A stretch of DNA of 64,000 nucleotides from Paenibacillus sp. (GCA_031254035.1 JAIRVF010000014.1:1-64000), one strand, 5' to 3'; counted from the first letter of the stretch, positions 1-8,501 are shown. Notes: a model not told the origin generated them from the sequence alone. Numbers and translations are program-made.

Positions 1-61
1 GCGGTAGAGCATCGCCTTGCCAAGGCGAGGGTCGCGGGTTCGATTCCCGTCGTCCGCTCCA
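1..61 (+). tRNA. tRNA-Gly (GCC), 5' end outside window
   Basis: The 3' part of a glycine tRNA. The anticodon arm CCTTGCCAAGG shows anticodon GCC, followed by a T arm with GGTTCGATTCC and an acceptor 3' strand ending in TCCA, so CCA is encoded. The D arm is only partly present because the window starts inside the gene. It is the first of four closely spaced tRNAs that probably form one transcript. Confidence 0.95.
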
Positions 62-72
62 AAAAAATATTT

Positions 73-146
73 GCGCCCTTAGCTCAGCTGGATAGAGCGT
101 TTGACTACGAATCAAAAGGTCAGGAGTTCGAATCTCTTAGGGCGCG
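73..146 (+). tRNA. tRNA-Arg (ACG)
   Basis: Complete cloverleaf: acceptor GCGCCCT pairs with AGGGCGC, and the anticodon stem TTTGA/TCAAA encloses CTACGAA, giving anticodon ACG (read as inosine at position 34, decoding CGU/CGC/CGA). The T loop is GTTCGAATC. No CCA is encoded, so it must be added after transcription, unlike the glycine tRNA before it. Confidence 0.96.
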
Positions 147-156
147 CTTTCTTCAA

Positions 157-236
157 GCCGGTGTGGCGGAATTGGCAGACGCGCGCGACTCAAAATCGTG
201 AGGGAAACCGTGGGGGTTCGAGTCCCTTCACCGGCA
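157..236 (+). tRNA. tRNA-Leu (CAA)
   Basis: Acceptor GCCGGTG pairs with CACCGGC and A is the discriminator. The anticodon loop CTCAAAA gives anticodon CAA, decoding UUG. A long variable arm (TGAGGGAAACCGTG region) marks a class II tRNA and fits leucine. CCA is not encoded. Confidence 0.95.
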
Positions 237-250
237 TACATATTTCATTA

Positions 251-324
251 CGGGATGTAGCTCAGCTTGGTAGAGCACCTGGTTTGGGACCAGGGGGTCG
301 CATGTTCAAATCGTGTCATCCCGA
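251..324 (+). tRNA. tRNA-Pro (TGG)
   Basis: Acceptor CGGGATG pairs with CATCCCG and A is the discriminator. The anticodon stem CCTGG/CCAGG encloses TTTGGGA, giving anticodon TGG for proline. CCA is not encoded. It is the last tRNA of the cluster, just before the terminator. Confidence 0.96.
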
Positions 325-327
325 TTC

Positions 328-358
328 AAAACCATCGAATATATTCGATGGTTTTTTT
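328..358 (+). terminator. Terminator of the tRNA cluster
   Basis: Inverted repeat AACCATCGAAT / ATTCGATGGTT with almost no loop, followed by a run of seven T residues. It starts 3 bp after tRNA-Pro and ends the tRNA transcript. Confidence 0.9.
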
Positions 359-361
359 GCT

Positions 362-391
362 GTATAAATATGTAATCCCCAGGTCACAATA
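362..391 (+). promoter_or_regulatory. Possible sigma-F/sigma-G promoter of bofC
   Basis: GTATA (362-366) and CACAATA (385-391) are 18 bp apart. This differs at one position from the forespore -10 consensus CATNNTA and has a good -35. B. subtilis bofC is expressed in the forespore under these sigma factors, so the placement about 33 bp before the start codon makes sense. It is a motif match only. Confidence 0.4.
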
Positions 392-423
392 AAATAAAAG
401 ACAGGGAATAGAAGGGGATTATT

Positions 424-1089
424 GTGAACGCAACTCGGATTAAAAAGAAGATGCAAAAGCAGTGGCGGTGGTGGAAACGCCGGTCGTTAACGCTTGGATT
501 GTCTTTGCTAGTCGTTGCGATGGTATGGATCAGCATGTATCTGCCGGACAAAATGCAAAGCCTGCTAAGCAGCAAGCCGCCGGTGGCCATTGAGACGCTT
601 CAATATTACGAGCAAACCGAAGTAATGGATACGTCAGGGGATCCAAACTTTTGGAAGGAATTAAACAAGTTTAAACAGATTAATGAAGTCGTAGTCCGCC
701 ACAGTTATGTTTGCGGGGTAGAGGAGCGCGCTCTAGGCAAATTAAATACGGATGAAATTTATAACTTGCTTAATGATCATCCGACCTGGAAAGGACAATT
801 TGAAGGACAGGGGAAGGTCGTTTTGAACGATACCATTCCGGATCTTTCACCTACATGTAAACAACGGGCGTATATGAGTATGGATAAGGACGGGAATTTG
901 TCTCTGTTTGATGGACCTCCTGAACAGGACAAAGTCATTAAAACCTTTTTTCAATTGGATATCAACTCGATGGAGTCTTCTTTGCCTGACGAGGCACTAA
1001 GACATTTATATGACGGCATTCGCATTCAGGATATCGATGAATATAACAGTGTATTGTCCACGTTCAGCGATTATGCGCGAAAAGGTTAA
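424..1089 (+). CDS. bofC: BofC, forespore regulator of pro-sigma-K processing
   Basis: BofC (bypass of forespore control) acts in the intermembrane space of the developing spore, where in B. subtilis it restrains the SpoIVB signalling protease and so the timing of sigma-K activation. The 221-residue product starts at GTG behind AGAAGGGG. It has a basic N terminus, a single membrane anchor at about residues 22-40, and a soluble part with cysteines 97 and 145. The family signature around residues 140-177 (SPTCKQRAY, then LSLFDGPP and VIKTFFQLD) is clear. As in B. subtilis it lies upstream of the ruv genes, but here an oxidoreductase and ilvE intervene. Recognition of the family is firm; function is transferred from B. 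subtilis. Confidence 0.9.
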   Translation: MNATRIKKKMQKQWRWWKRRSLTLGLSLLVVAMVWISMYLPDKMQSLLSSKPPVAIETLQYYEQTEVMDTSGDPNFWKELNKFKQINEVVVRHSYVCGVEERALGKLNTDEIYNLLNDHPTWKGQFEGQGKVVLNDTIPDLSPTCKQRAYMSMDKDGNLSLFDGPPEQDKVIKTFFQLDINSMESSLPDEALRHLYDGIRIQDIDEYNSVLSTFSDYARKG

Positions 1090-1129
1090 ACCTCCGTTGC
1101 TTCTTTAGTTATGCTTCAATCCAAAAATC

Positions 1130-1167
1130 AAGATCTGCTCCCGGGATCATCGGGGGTGGATTTTTTT
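1130..1167 (+). terminator. Terminator after bofC
   Basis: Hairpin of about 14 pairs including G-U pairs (AGATCTGCTCCCG with CGGGGGTGGATTT), loop GGATCAT, followed by T residues. It lies 41 bp beyond the bofC stop. Confidence 0.75.
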
Positions 1168-1240
1168 GATTTGCGATATTAATGCTGTCGAATATAATCG
1201 TAACGTTTCCTTCAAATATTTGACGTGAGGTCGGTTCATT

Positions 1241-1393
1241 ATGCTTTTGGATTCCTTTGATTTTTTTGGTATGTTGACGCAAAATAAAAAAAATGACCGG
1301 ATTGTTCATGTTTTTATCATATTCTTCATTTTAATGTCTGTTATTTTCAATTACGATAGAACCATAATTAAAAAGCATTTGCGGACTGGTTAG
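1241..1393 (+). CDS. Possible small single-span membrane protein
   Basis: A 50-codon frame starts at ATG behind GTGAGGTCGG and ends at TAG (1391-1393). The predicted peptide has a polar N terminus, a strongly hydrophobic stretch (VFIIFFILMSVIF, about residues 24-36) and a basic tail ending RTG, as in small single-pass membrane proteins. I do not recognise a family. It fills most of the 318-bp space between the bofC terminator and the next gene, which is AT-rich, so an open frame could also arise by chance. Confidence 0.3.
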   Translation: MLLDSFDFFGMLTQNKKNDRIVHVFIIFFILMSVIFNYDRTIIKKHLRTG

Positions 1394-1485
1394 CGAACAT
1401 CATTAGGGATGGCGTCCGTCCTATGCAAGGGATCAACGCCGGGATAAAACCAAGTGCCGTAAAACGATAGGGAGAAGGGGAAATC

Positions 1486-2562
1486 TTGAGTACAAACACA
1501 CATTCAGTAGTTATTATCGGTTATGGCGGTATGGGTAGCTACCACGCGAAACTCATTGCAGATAACACACGTTTGAAGGTAACAGGTACTTATGATGTTC
1601 TAGAAGCACGCCGGAAGATATCGGAGGAAGACGGATATCCAGCATATGAAAGCTATGAGGCGGTATTAAATGATCCTGCCGTGGATGTCATTCTGATTGC
1701 AACGCCTAATGATGTCCATAAAGAGCTAGTTATTTCAGCATTACAGCGTGGAAAGCATGTTATTTGTGAGAAACCTGTAACGATGTGTGTGAAGGATTTT
1801 GAAGAAATGATGGCGGTTTCAGAAGAAACGGGACATGTACTGATGGTTCACCAAAACCGTCGTTGGGACGAGGACTTCCGAATTATTAAAGAAATGTACG
1901 CTAATAGAACGATTGGAGATCTGTTCCAGATTGAATCCCGGGTTCACGGTGCCAACGGTATTCCAGGAGACTGGCGTCATTTGGAGGCTCATGGAGGCGG
2001 TATGCTGCTGGATTGGGGTGTTCATCTACTCGACCAATTCGTGTTTATGATCGACAGCAAAATTAATAGCGTGACTAGCCGTCTTAGCTTTATTTTGGGC
2101 GACGAGGTGGATGACGGATTTGACGCTACGTTGGAATTCGAAAACGGTGTGACTGCGATTGTTGAGGTAGGAACCACCAATTTTATCACGCTTCCGCGCT
2201 GGTATGTGAAAGGAACGGAGGGAACCGCCGTTATCGAAGATTGGTCGTTGACCGGACGCTTAGTCATTCAAAACCGTGAGGCAGGCAAAGTGGAGCCGAA
2301 GCCGATCAAAGCCGGGGTCGGACTAACCAAAACAATGGCTCCGCCTTCCGAAGAGGCAACCCTGACTGAGGCCCTGCCTAAAGCTTTCGAGCATAAGAGT
2401 AGCTTTTATGATAATTTTGCGGATGTTGTGGAAGGAACGGCAGAACCAATTGTTAAAAACAACGAGGTGCTTCGTGTTCTGAATCTGATTGAAAATGTGT
2501 TTAAAGCGGCTCGTACCCGCGAGGTAGTGAAGGACTTCGATATTTACGAGCCTAAAAACTAA
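1486..2562 (+). CDS. Gfo/Idh/MocA-family NAD(P)-dependent oxidoreductase
   Basis: A 358-residue member of the large family that oxidises sugars, inositols and their derivatives. The N-terminal Rossmann fold carries IIGYGGMGSYHA (residues 10-21). The EKP triad (95-97) and the active-site stretch GGGMLLDWGVH (170-180, Asp176 and His180) match the family pattern of Lys, Asp and His. The start is TTG behind AGAAGGGG. It stands alone: no transporter or sugar pathway genes are adjacent, so the substrate cannot be inferred. A strong two-way terminator separates it from ilvE on the other strand. Confidence 0.85.
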   Translation: MSTNTHSVVIIGYGGMGSYHAKLIADNTRLKVTGTYDVLEARRKISEEDGYPAYESYEAVLNDPAVDVILIATPNDVHKELVISALQRGKHVICEKPVTMCVKDFEEMMAVSEETGHVLMVHQNRRWDEDFRIIKEMYANRTIGDLFQIESRVHGANGIPGDWRHLEAHGGGMLLDWGVHLLDQFVFMIDSKINSVTSRLSFILGDEVDDGFDATLEFENGVTAIVEVGTTNFITLPRWYVKGTEGTAVIEDWSLTGRLVIQNREAGKVEPKPIKAGVGLTKTMAPPSEEATLTEALPKAFEHKSSFYDNFADVVEGTAEPIVKNNEVLRVLNLIENVFKAARTREVVKDFDIYEPKN

Positions 2563-2573
2563 CATCCAAAATG

Positions 2574-2625
2574 AAAAAAAAGGGATATCCGCAGGTCCAA
2601 AGGACTTTCTGGGATATCCCTTTTT
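2574..2625. terminator. Bidirectional terminator between oxidoreductase and ilvE
   Basis: AAAAAGGGATATCC ... GGATATCCCTTTTT with an inner GGTCC/GGACT stem. A-tract and T-tract on either side let it end the converging transcripts of both neighbours. Confidence 0.9.
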
Positions 2626-2637
2626 CATACAGTCATT

Positions 2638-3705
2638 TTAAAAAGTAATCGTCCAGTTCCGCGTATCCGGTAGGTTTCCGGTCTGCAGTCCTGTGATGGT
2701 GTCATACAGCTTTTGTGACAATTCGCCAATTTTGCTGTCATTGATCTCCATCGTGTGTTCATTCCAATGGAGCTCGCCAACCGGAGAAATAACCGCTGCC
2801 GTACCTGTACCAAATACCTCTTCCAACTGGCCTTCTTTGTAGGCATTGTGTATCTCCTCAATGGAAAGCTTGCGCTCTTCAACAGGGACTCCCCAATCCT
2901 GAAGTAGGGCAATAACGGAGCTGCGTGTTACACCCTCCAGGATGCTGCCATTAATGGCCGGCGTAATCACTGTGCCAGCGATTTTGAAGAAGATGTTCAT
3001 ACTGCCGACTTCTTCGATATATTTTTTTTCAATGCCATCGAGCCAAAGAACTTGGGAGAATCCTTCTTTTTTAGCGTTCTCCTGCGCCTTGATGCTTGCT
3101 GCGTAATTCCCTGCAGCCTTGGCGAATCCGATACCGCCGCGAACCGCGCGGGTGTAGGAGCTTTCCACATTGATTTTAACAGGCTCAAGACCACTGGAGT
3201 AGTAGGCGCCAACCGGCGACAGAATGACGATCAGTTGATAGGTATAAGCTGAACGCACGCCGAGGCATGGCTCTGTAGCGATAATAAACGGACGGATATA
3301 CAAAGAGGTTCCTTTTTCTGTTGGAATCCAGCTTTTATCAACTTCAATCAAGGTTTTGATGGCTTCGATGAGAAAGTCCCCATCGATATCAGGGATGCCC
3401 AGACGATCATTGGAACAGTTCAAACGTTTCATATTTTGGTCAGGTCTGAACAGCAGCACCTTACCGGAGTCCGTCAAATAGGCTTTCATGCCCTCAAATA
3501 CGGCCTGGCCGTAGTGGAGCACCATGGCTGCAGGGTCCATAGCAATCGGTGCATAAGGTACGATTCTGGGATCATACCAGCCTTTGTCCTTATGGTAATC
3601 CATAATAAACATATGATCCGTAAAATATTTCCCGAAGCTAAGATTGCGGCTGTCCGGCTTTTCCGCCGGTGTAGTGGTTAACTGAACTTTGATCTCCTTG
3701 GTCAT
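2638..3705 (-). CDS. ilvE: Branched-chain amino acid aminotransferase
   Basis: A PLP-dependent class IV aminotransferase that makes the last step of leucine, isoleucine and valine synthesis (and the first of their breakdown) with glutamate/2-oxoglutarate as partner. The length, 355 residues, fits the larger BCAT II form. Motifs include the YGQAVFEGMKAY entry (65-76), the PLP lysine Lys196 in FAKAAGNY, EEVGSMNIF (231-239) and GTGTAAVISPVG (299-310). It begins with ATG behind GGGAG. It is transcribed alone from a strong promoter (3742-3770) that carries an operator-like palindrome. Confidence 0.93.
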   Translation of the reverse strand: MTKEIKVQLTTTPAEKPDSRNLSFGKYFTDHMFIMDYHKDKGWYDPRIVPYAPIAMDPAAMVLHYGQAVFEGMKAYLTDSGKVLLFRPDQNMKRLNCSNDRLGIPDIDGDFLIEAIKTLIEVDKSWIPTEKGTSLYIRPFIIATEPCLGVRSAYTYQLIVILSPVGAYYSSGLEPVKINVESSYTRAVRGGIGFAKAAGNYAASIKAQENAKKEGFSQVLWLDGIEKKYIEEVGSMNIFFKIAGTVITPAINGSILEGVTRSSVIALLQDWGVPVEERKLSIEEIHNAYKEGQLEEVFGTGTAAVISPVGELHWNEHTMEINDSKIGELSQKLYDTITGLQTGNLPDTRNWTITF

Positions 3706-3741
3706 GATCTCGCGCTCCCATCGTACATTTATAATTATTTT

Positions 3742-3770
3742 ACTATAGTTAACAAATAGTGATTGGTCAA
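3742..3770 (-). promoter_or_regulatory. Sigma-A promoter of ilvE with overlapping palindrome
   Basis: On the minus strand, TTGACC (3770-3765) and TATAGT (3747-3742) are exactly 17 bp apart. The plus-strand sequence ATAGTTAACAAATAGT (3745-3760) covers the -10 and spacer, and a related palindrome ATAGTTATCAACTAT lies at 3793-3807, about 50 bp upstream. The pair looks like operators for a repressor. Confidence 0.6.
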
Positions 3771-3792
3771 TTCAATGTTATCAATTAAAATA

Positions 3793-3807
3793 ATAGTTAT
3801 CAACTAT
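3793..3807. promoter_or_regulatory. Operator-like palindrome upstream of ilvE
   Basis: ATAGTT-ATC-AACTAT is a perfect 6-3-6 inverted repeat. It resembles the half-sites over the ilvE -10 box and sits between the divergent ilvE and ruvC promoters. The protein that binds it is not identifiable from this window. Confidence 0.4.
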
Positions 3808-3982
3808 GGTGGGGGATTATGCCATGGATTTTCGTCTCCTGCCGCAAACAAAAATTCACGAATACCTCCGTTAGCTTTTATCCGCGAAACTTACCCAACC
3901 TACAATCCTCCCAAACGATCAGGAAAAGCGCAGCTATAAATGAAATCTATCTATTCTCCCAACTACTCTTTTCGCTAGGACA

Positions 3983-4012
3983 TAGACTTGATATGAAGTT
4001 TTACATTATAAT
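3983..4012 (+). promoter_or_regulatory. Likely sigma-A promoter of the ruvCAB operon
   Basis: TAGACT (3983-3988) and a perfect TATAAT (4007-4012) with an 18-bp spacer, about 50 bp before the ruvC start. The -35 matches at four of six positions. Confidence 0.5.
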
Positions 4013-4061
4013 GAAGGGAACGAATACATATGTTCGCTTTAGGTTAAGGGAGAGAATTCAT

Positions 4062-4565
4062 TTGCGTATTTTAGGAATTGACCCGGGGATTGCGATTGTC
4101 GGCTTTGGCTTCATCGATAAGGCCGGGAGCAAAGTGACTCCGGTACAATACGGCTGTATTCAGACCGAAGCTCACACACCAGATGAGGAGAGGCTGCTGC
4201 ATGTGTATGAAGCCATGCTTCAGCTGATTGATAAATACAATCCGGATTGCGTTGCTTTTGAAAAGCTGTTTTTTAACCGGAACGTAACAAATGCGATGCT
4301 CGTCAGCCAGGCCCGCGGGGTTCTAATTTTGGCGGCAACCCAGCGTGGATTGCCGATTGGCGAGTACACGCCGATGCAGGTGAAGCAGGCCATTGTTGGC
4401 TACGGCAAAGCGGAGAAAAAGCAGGTGCAGGAAATGGTCCGGATGTTTTTGAAACTGCAGGCTGTGCCTAAACCCGATGACGTAGCGGATGCCTTGGCTG
4501 TGGCGATCTGCCACGCCCATTCTTATACGTTAAATTCGAGAATAAATGAGGTATTGCGAAAATGA
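4062..4565 (+). CDS. ruvC: Crossover junction endodeoxyribonuclease RuvC
   Basis: RuvC cuts Holliday junctions moved by RuvAB. The 167-residue product is full length with the four expected acidic residues: Asp7 in LGIDPG, Glu67 in AFEKLFF, and Asp140 and Asp143 in KPDDVADA. The start chosen is TTG at 4062 because it follows AAGGGAGAG and gives the canonical N terminus; the same frame stays open upstream to 3819 but that part has no family similarity. The stop overlaps ruvA by 4 bp (ATGA), so the two are coupled. B. subtilis has no RuvC and uses RecU, so this is a difference from the model organism. Confidence 0.95.
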   Translation: MRILGIDPGIAIVGFGFIDKAGSKVTPVQYGCIQTEAHTPDEERLLHVYEAMLQLIDKYNPDCVAFEKLFFNRNVTNAMLVSQARGVLILAATQRGLPIGEYTPMQVKQAIVGYGKAEKKQVQEMVRMFLKLQAVPKPDDVADALAVAICHAHSYTLNSRINEVLRK

Positions 4566-5176
4566 TTGATTTTTTAAGAGGGCTTATGGCCCATCTGGAG
4601 AATGAGTATATCGTGCTGGACGTTCAAGGGGTAGGATACCGCGTATTCTGCCCTAATCCTTTTGTATTTGCCAAAACGGAAGGGCCTGTGACCGTATATA
4701 CGCACCACCATGTCCGCGAGGATGCGATGTTGTTGTTCGGCTTTTCAACTCGGGAAGAGCAGAGACTGTTCCGCAAGCTGATCGATGTATCGGGGATCGG
4801 GCCGAAGGTGGCTTTGGGCATTTTGGCAGGAGGTACCCCGGACCAACTGGTGACGGCCATTTATCAGGAGAACATTGCGTTTCTGACAAAAATGCCGGGG
4901 ATCGGCAAAAAAACGGCGCAACGCATGGTCCTTGACCTCAAGGACAAGTTGGATGGCTTCGGCACGACTTCTCTAGCTACAGGATTGTTTGCCGTACCTG
5001 AACCCCAGGATGGGGACGGTTCGGCCTGGTCCGAGGCACGTGAAGGCCTTAAGGCTCTGGGTTATACCGATGCGGAGCTTGACCGTGTGTGGCTTAAAAT
5101 CAAGGATGACACGGCGTTTGGGGATTCGGTAGATGTATTGGTGAAAAGGGCACTAAAGCTGCTCTATGCAGGTTAA
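4562..5176 (+). CDS. ruvA: Holliday junction DNA helicase subunit RuvA
   Basis: RuvA binds four-way junctions as a tetramer and loads the RuvB motor. The 204-residue protein begins MIDFLRG and has an N-terminal OB fold, two helix-hairpin-helix motifs (ISGIGPKVALGIL-type at about 76-90 and KMPGIGKKTAQRM at about 110-122), and a C-terminal RuvB-binding domain after an acidic linker. It overlaps ruvC by 4 bp and is followed by ruvB after 36 bp. Confidence 0.96.
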   Translation: MIDFLRGLMAHLENEYIVLDVQGVGYRVFCPNPFVFAKTEGPVTVYTHHHVREDAMLLFGFSTREEQRLFRKLIDVSGIGPKVALGILAGGTPDQLVTAIYQENIAFLTKMPGIGKKTAQRMVLDLKDKLDGFGTTSLATGLFAVPEPQDGDGSAWSEAREGLKALGYTDAELDRVWLKIKDDTAFGDSVDVLVKRALKLLYAG

Positions 5177-5212
5177 TAGGAACAGACAGCGGCAGAAAGA
5201 GGGGCGACGCGA

Positions 5213-6217
5213 ATGGAAGACCGGATCATTTCGGCAAATTTAATGATGGAAGACCAGGCGGTGGAGCTCAGTCTTCGCCCCCGGTATTTGAATGAATATA
5301 TCGGACAGAACCAGGTTAAGGAAAACTTGAAGATTTATATCGAAGCAGCGAAGATGCGTAATGAAGCGTTGGATCATGTGCTGCTGTACGGGCCTCCGGG
5401 TTTGGGGAAAACCACGCTAGCCAACATTATCGCCAATGAGCTTGGCGTGAATTTGCGCACGACGTCCGGGCCTGCGATTGAGCGTCCGGGCGATCTGGCG
5501 GCACTGCTTACCAATCTTCAGGAAGGCGATGTGCTCTTTATCGACGAGATTCACCGTCTGCACCGGACAGTGGAGGAGGTACTGTATCCGGCGATGGAGG
5601 ATTTTGCGCTGGATATTATGATTGGCAAAGGCCCGAGCGCACGCTCGGTGCGTTTGGATTTGCCCCCATTTACTTTGATCGGGGCGACCACCCGTGCCGG
5701 CCTTTTGTCAGCACCGCTCCGCGACCGTTTTGGTGTGGTGAGTCGGCTTGAATTTTATACGGTGGATGAGCTCAGCTACATTGTGTCACGTGGTGCCGAT
5801 ATTTTCGGGATTGAAATCTTGGGTGACGCTGCTGAAGAGATCGCTTTGCGGTCCAGGGGGACACCGCGGATTGCCAATCGTTTGTTGCGCCGGGTGAGGG
5901 ATTACGCTCAGGTTCGCGGCGACGGCATAATCACGCCAACCATCGCGGAGGAGTCACTTAAGATGTTGCAGGTTGACCCTCGTGGATTGGACCAGATCGA
6001 TTATAAAATGCTTACGGCTATGATTAATAGTTTCAGAGGCGGTCCTGTTGGAGTGGATACCATTGCGGCTACCATTGGGGAAGAAAGCCAGACGATTGAG
6101 GATGTGTACGAGCCTTATTTACTGCAGATCGGTTTTCTTCAGCGGACGCCGCGCGGCCGAATGGTTACGGCTGCGGCGTATCAGCATTTGGGGCTACCGA
6201 TGCCGGAAATCCGCTGA
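5213..6217 (+). CDS. ruvB: Holliday junction branch migration ATPase RuvB
   Basis: RuvB is the hexameric AAA+ motor of branch migration. The 334-residue protein has Walker [10 protein letters not shown] (60-68), Walker B FIDEIHR (109-115), a sensor/arginine-finger region with APLRDRFG, and the C-terminal winged helix ending near [13 protein letters not shown]. Length is normal. It completes the ruvC-ruvA-ruvB operon; the 181 bp after it hold no convincing terminator, so the next genes may be cotranscribed in part. Confidence 0.97.
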   Translation: MEDRIISANLMMEDQAVELSLRPRYLNEYIGQNQVKENLKIYIEAAKMRNEALDHVLLYGPPGLGKTTLANIIANELGVNLRTTSGPAIERPGDLAALLTNLQEGDVLFIDEIHRLHRTVEEVLYPAMEDFALDIMIGKGPSARSVRLDLPPFTLIGATTRAGLLSAPLRDRFGVVSRLEFYTVDELSYIVSRGADIFGIEILGDAAEEIALRSRGTPRIANRLLRRVRDYAQVRGDGIITPTIAEESLKMLQVDPRGLDQIDYKMLTAMINSFRGGPVGVDTIAATIGEESQTIEDVYEPYLLQIGFLQRTPRGRMVTAAAYQHLGLPMPEIR

Positions 6218-6398
6218 CAGTATGAAAGATGGGATTACAGCTATTTTTTAATTTAATAGGGCGTGATCAAAAAAATAATAGATCATTTAATTTGCCGAAA
6301 GTAGCATAGGCGACGGGCGGTTTTCGTGCAAATCAGATTCACTATTTTTCTGATTGCGACTAGATAGACTTCATGGGATGCAGGGAGGAAAATAGCTA

Positions 6399-8501
6399 GT
6401 GGGAAATTTAAAGGTTCAGAAGGTTGTTTCATGGTGTGGCAAAGGGATGCTTGCCGCTTTGTTAGTGACAGGAGGCTTACAGCTCCCCGACAAGGTTGCA
6501 GCCCAGCCGGTCGATCATATACGTGTCGGAATGTTTATGGATTTAGGCAGCACTTATAAATCAACAACCGAGGCGGTAACGCTCTCTTCCGGTCAAGCTT
6601 GGACGGTGGGCTTTAATACGACGGCGGGGCCTTCGTCACTGATCACGCTTGGCGCAGGCGAAGAAGCGAGATTTAGCGTCGACGGGTTCCGGGTCAAGGT
6701 GCTGGAAACAAAGGATCTGTCAACGGCTTCCGAAGCGTATAAAAAATTGGCGGCCACGGCGGACAAGCCGATATTGTTTGCGGCACAGACATCCGGTGGA
6801 AAAGTATATCAGCTATATACCGGTTATTATGCCAATGAGCAAACAGCCATTTCAGCAGTTGCCCGGGCAGCTAAGACTGCTGCAGCTTATTTGAATGGAC
6901 AAACGCCTACAGTTAAAGGTGCCAAACATTTGACGGCTGGTACATACGCTACCGAAGCTGAAGCGGCGGCCGTTGTAAGCACCGTCAAAACGGCCGGTTT
7001 TGACGCCGTGGTTGCTTTGGTGCAGATGCCTGACGGCGGTAGCCGTTATGAAGCCTGGGTTGGCGAAGCGGCAAAGGATAACGAGCTGTCAGCGCTGAGC
7101 GGTGCCGTCAGCTCCCTATTTCCGCAGCTGGCGTTATCCAATGCGGACGCTAGCCGGCCGGCTTTTATCATCCGTCAGGATGTGAGCCTCGGGCAAGCCG
7201 TAAAGCATTTTCAGCTTAGCGGCAATGAGGCCAAAGGCTGGATCGCAAGCGCCGGATCGGAACTGAAGGTGAAAGAAAGATCGAACCGAGCCTATCGCGG
7301 CGCGATGGAAATCAGCTCCTTGAGTGGACAGTTGGTCTTAGTCAATGATGTTCCTTTTGAGCAATATCTATACTCAGTTGTCGGCGGCGAAGTGCCTTCC
7401 TCATGGCCTGCAGAGGCTTTAAAGGCTCAAGCCGTTGCGGCACGCAGCTATGCTGAGTTCCAGGTCAATCAAGGCAGCAAATTCAAGATCGCTGATGTCG
7501 TCGATACGACGTTAAGTCAGGCTTACAATGGAGTCTCCTCTGAGTCTCAGAACGTGGTCCAGGCGGTCGATGCGACCCAAGGAGAAGTTATTCTCAAAGA
7601 CGGAAAAGTAATTGAAGCCGTGTTTTCCTCCAATGCCGGCGGCGTGTCGGCTGATCCATCCGAGGTGTGGAACAGCGGGGGGGACGCGTTTGCAAGTGTG
7701 CCGAGTGAAGGCGATGTAGCAGCGATCAAAGGTCAGAAAATGTGGTATCATATTCTGCTTTCTTCGGGTGCAACCGGCTATGTGCGTGAGGATAATGCGA
7801 AGGAAACCGGGACCCTTACCAGTGAGGGGCTCGAAAAAATTACGGTGACAGCGAAGGGGACAAATGTTCGTCCGCTGCCGCTCATCCAGTCCGACGTAAA
7901 TCCTGTCGTCAAGATGAAACCGGGCGACACGGCCACCCTGCTTGAGAAGGTTCCGGAATCAGGCACGTATTCATGGGTACGCGGACCTTATACGTCAGCC
8001 GAGCTGGTAAAGAGCCTTCAGGGCAAAACGGCGACACCGATTCCATCTTCGATCACTACGCTGGAAGTAACCAAGCGTGGTCCATCGGGCCGGGCTACGG
8101 AGATTAAAGCCAATGGTCAAATCCTTGACGTTAAATACCCGGATATGTTCCGGTCGGCATTAAATGGACTTCCAAGCACGTTGTTTGATATCGTACAAAT
8201 TGGAAGCTATACTGTACTGAGTGCAGACGGCACGACATCCAAAATCTCCGGTTCATCGAATACAACCGTATTGTCAGCGTCCGGTCAAAGTACAATGAAG
8301 GGCAGCGAGACGGTTGTCATGAATGGGGACCTTAAAGCGCAAAGCATCGATAAAGGACAAGGCTTTTTGTTTATAGGCCGCGGTAATGGCCATGGACTTG
8401 GACTCTCACAATGGGGAGCCAAAGGGATGGCGGATGAAGGGTATGACTATCAGGATATATTGAAACACTATTATCAGAACGTTACTATTACTAAGGAATG
8501 A
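6399..8501 (+). CDS. SpoIID/LytB-domain protein, secreted
   Basis: A 700-residue exported protein with a GTG start behind GGGAGG and a signal peptide (residues about 1-35, cleavage near AAQP). The middle carries a SpoIID/LytB domain: LVNDVPFEQYLYSVVGGEVP and AEALKAQAVAARSY (roughly 310-350); it resumes at the C terminus with GRGNGHGLGLSQWGAKGMA (about 660-680). SpoIID is a lytic transglycosylase acting on denuded glycan strands during engulfment; LytB relatives modify autolysin activity. N-terminal repeats around 120-230 look like SPOR-type peptidoglycan-binding repeats. It is much longer than SpoIID and lies between ruvB and queA, 6 bp before queA, so it is a paralogue with a cell-wall role rather than spoIID itself. 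Confidence 0.85.
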   Translation: MGNLKVQKVVSWCGKGMLAALLVTGGLQLPDKVAAQPVDHIRVGMFMDLGSTYKSTTEAVTLSSGQAWTVGFNTTAGPSSLITLGAGEEARFSVDGFRVKVLETKDLSTASEAYKKLAATADKPILFAAQTSGGKVYQLYTGYYANEQTAISAVARAAKTAAAYLNGQTPTVKGAKHLTAGTYATEAEAAAVVSTVKTAGFDAVVALVQMPDGGSRYEAWVGEAAKDNELSALSGAVSSLFPQLALSNADASRPAFIIRQDVSLGQAVKHFQLSGNEAKGWIASAGSELKVKERSNRAYRGAMEISSLSGQLVLVNDVPFEQYLYSVVGGEVPSSWPAEALKAQAVAARSYAEFQVNQGSKFKIADVVDTTLSQAYNGVSSESQNVVQAVDATQGEVILKDGKVIEAVFSSNAGGVSADPSEVWNSGGDAFASVPSEGDVAAIKGQKMWYHILLSSGATGYVREDNAKETGTLTSEGLEKITVTAKGTNVRPLPLIQSDVNPVVKMKPGDTATLLEKVPESGTYSWVRGPYTSAELVKSLQGKTATPIPSSITTLEVTKRGPSGRATEIKANGQILDVKYPDMFRSALNGLPSTLFDIVQIGSYTVLSADGTTSKISGSSNTTVLSASGQSTMKGSETVVMNGDLKAQSIDKGQGFLFIGRGNGHGLGLSQWGAKGMADEGYDYQDILKHYYQNVTITKE

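Noticed and set aside
6218..6398. Terminator after ruvB
   Set aside because: TGATC/GATCA around a poly-A stretch is only 5 bp and AT-rich; too weak to call.
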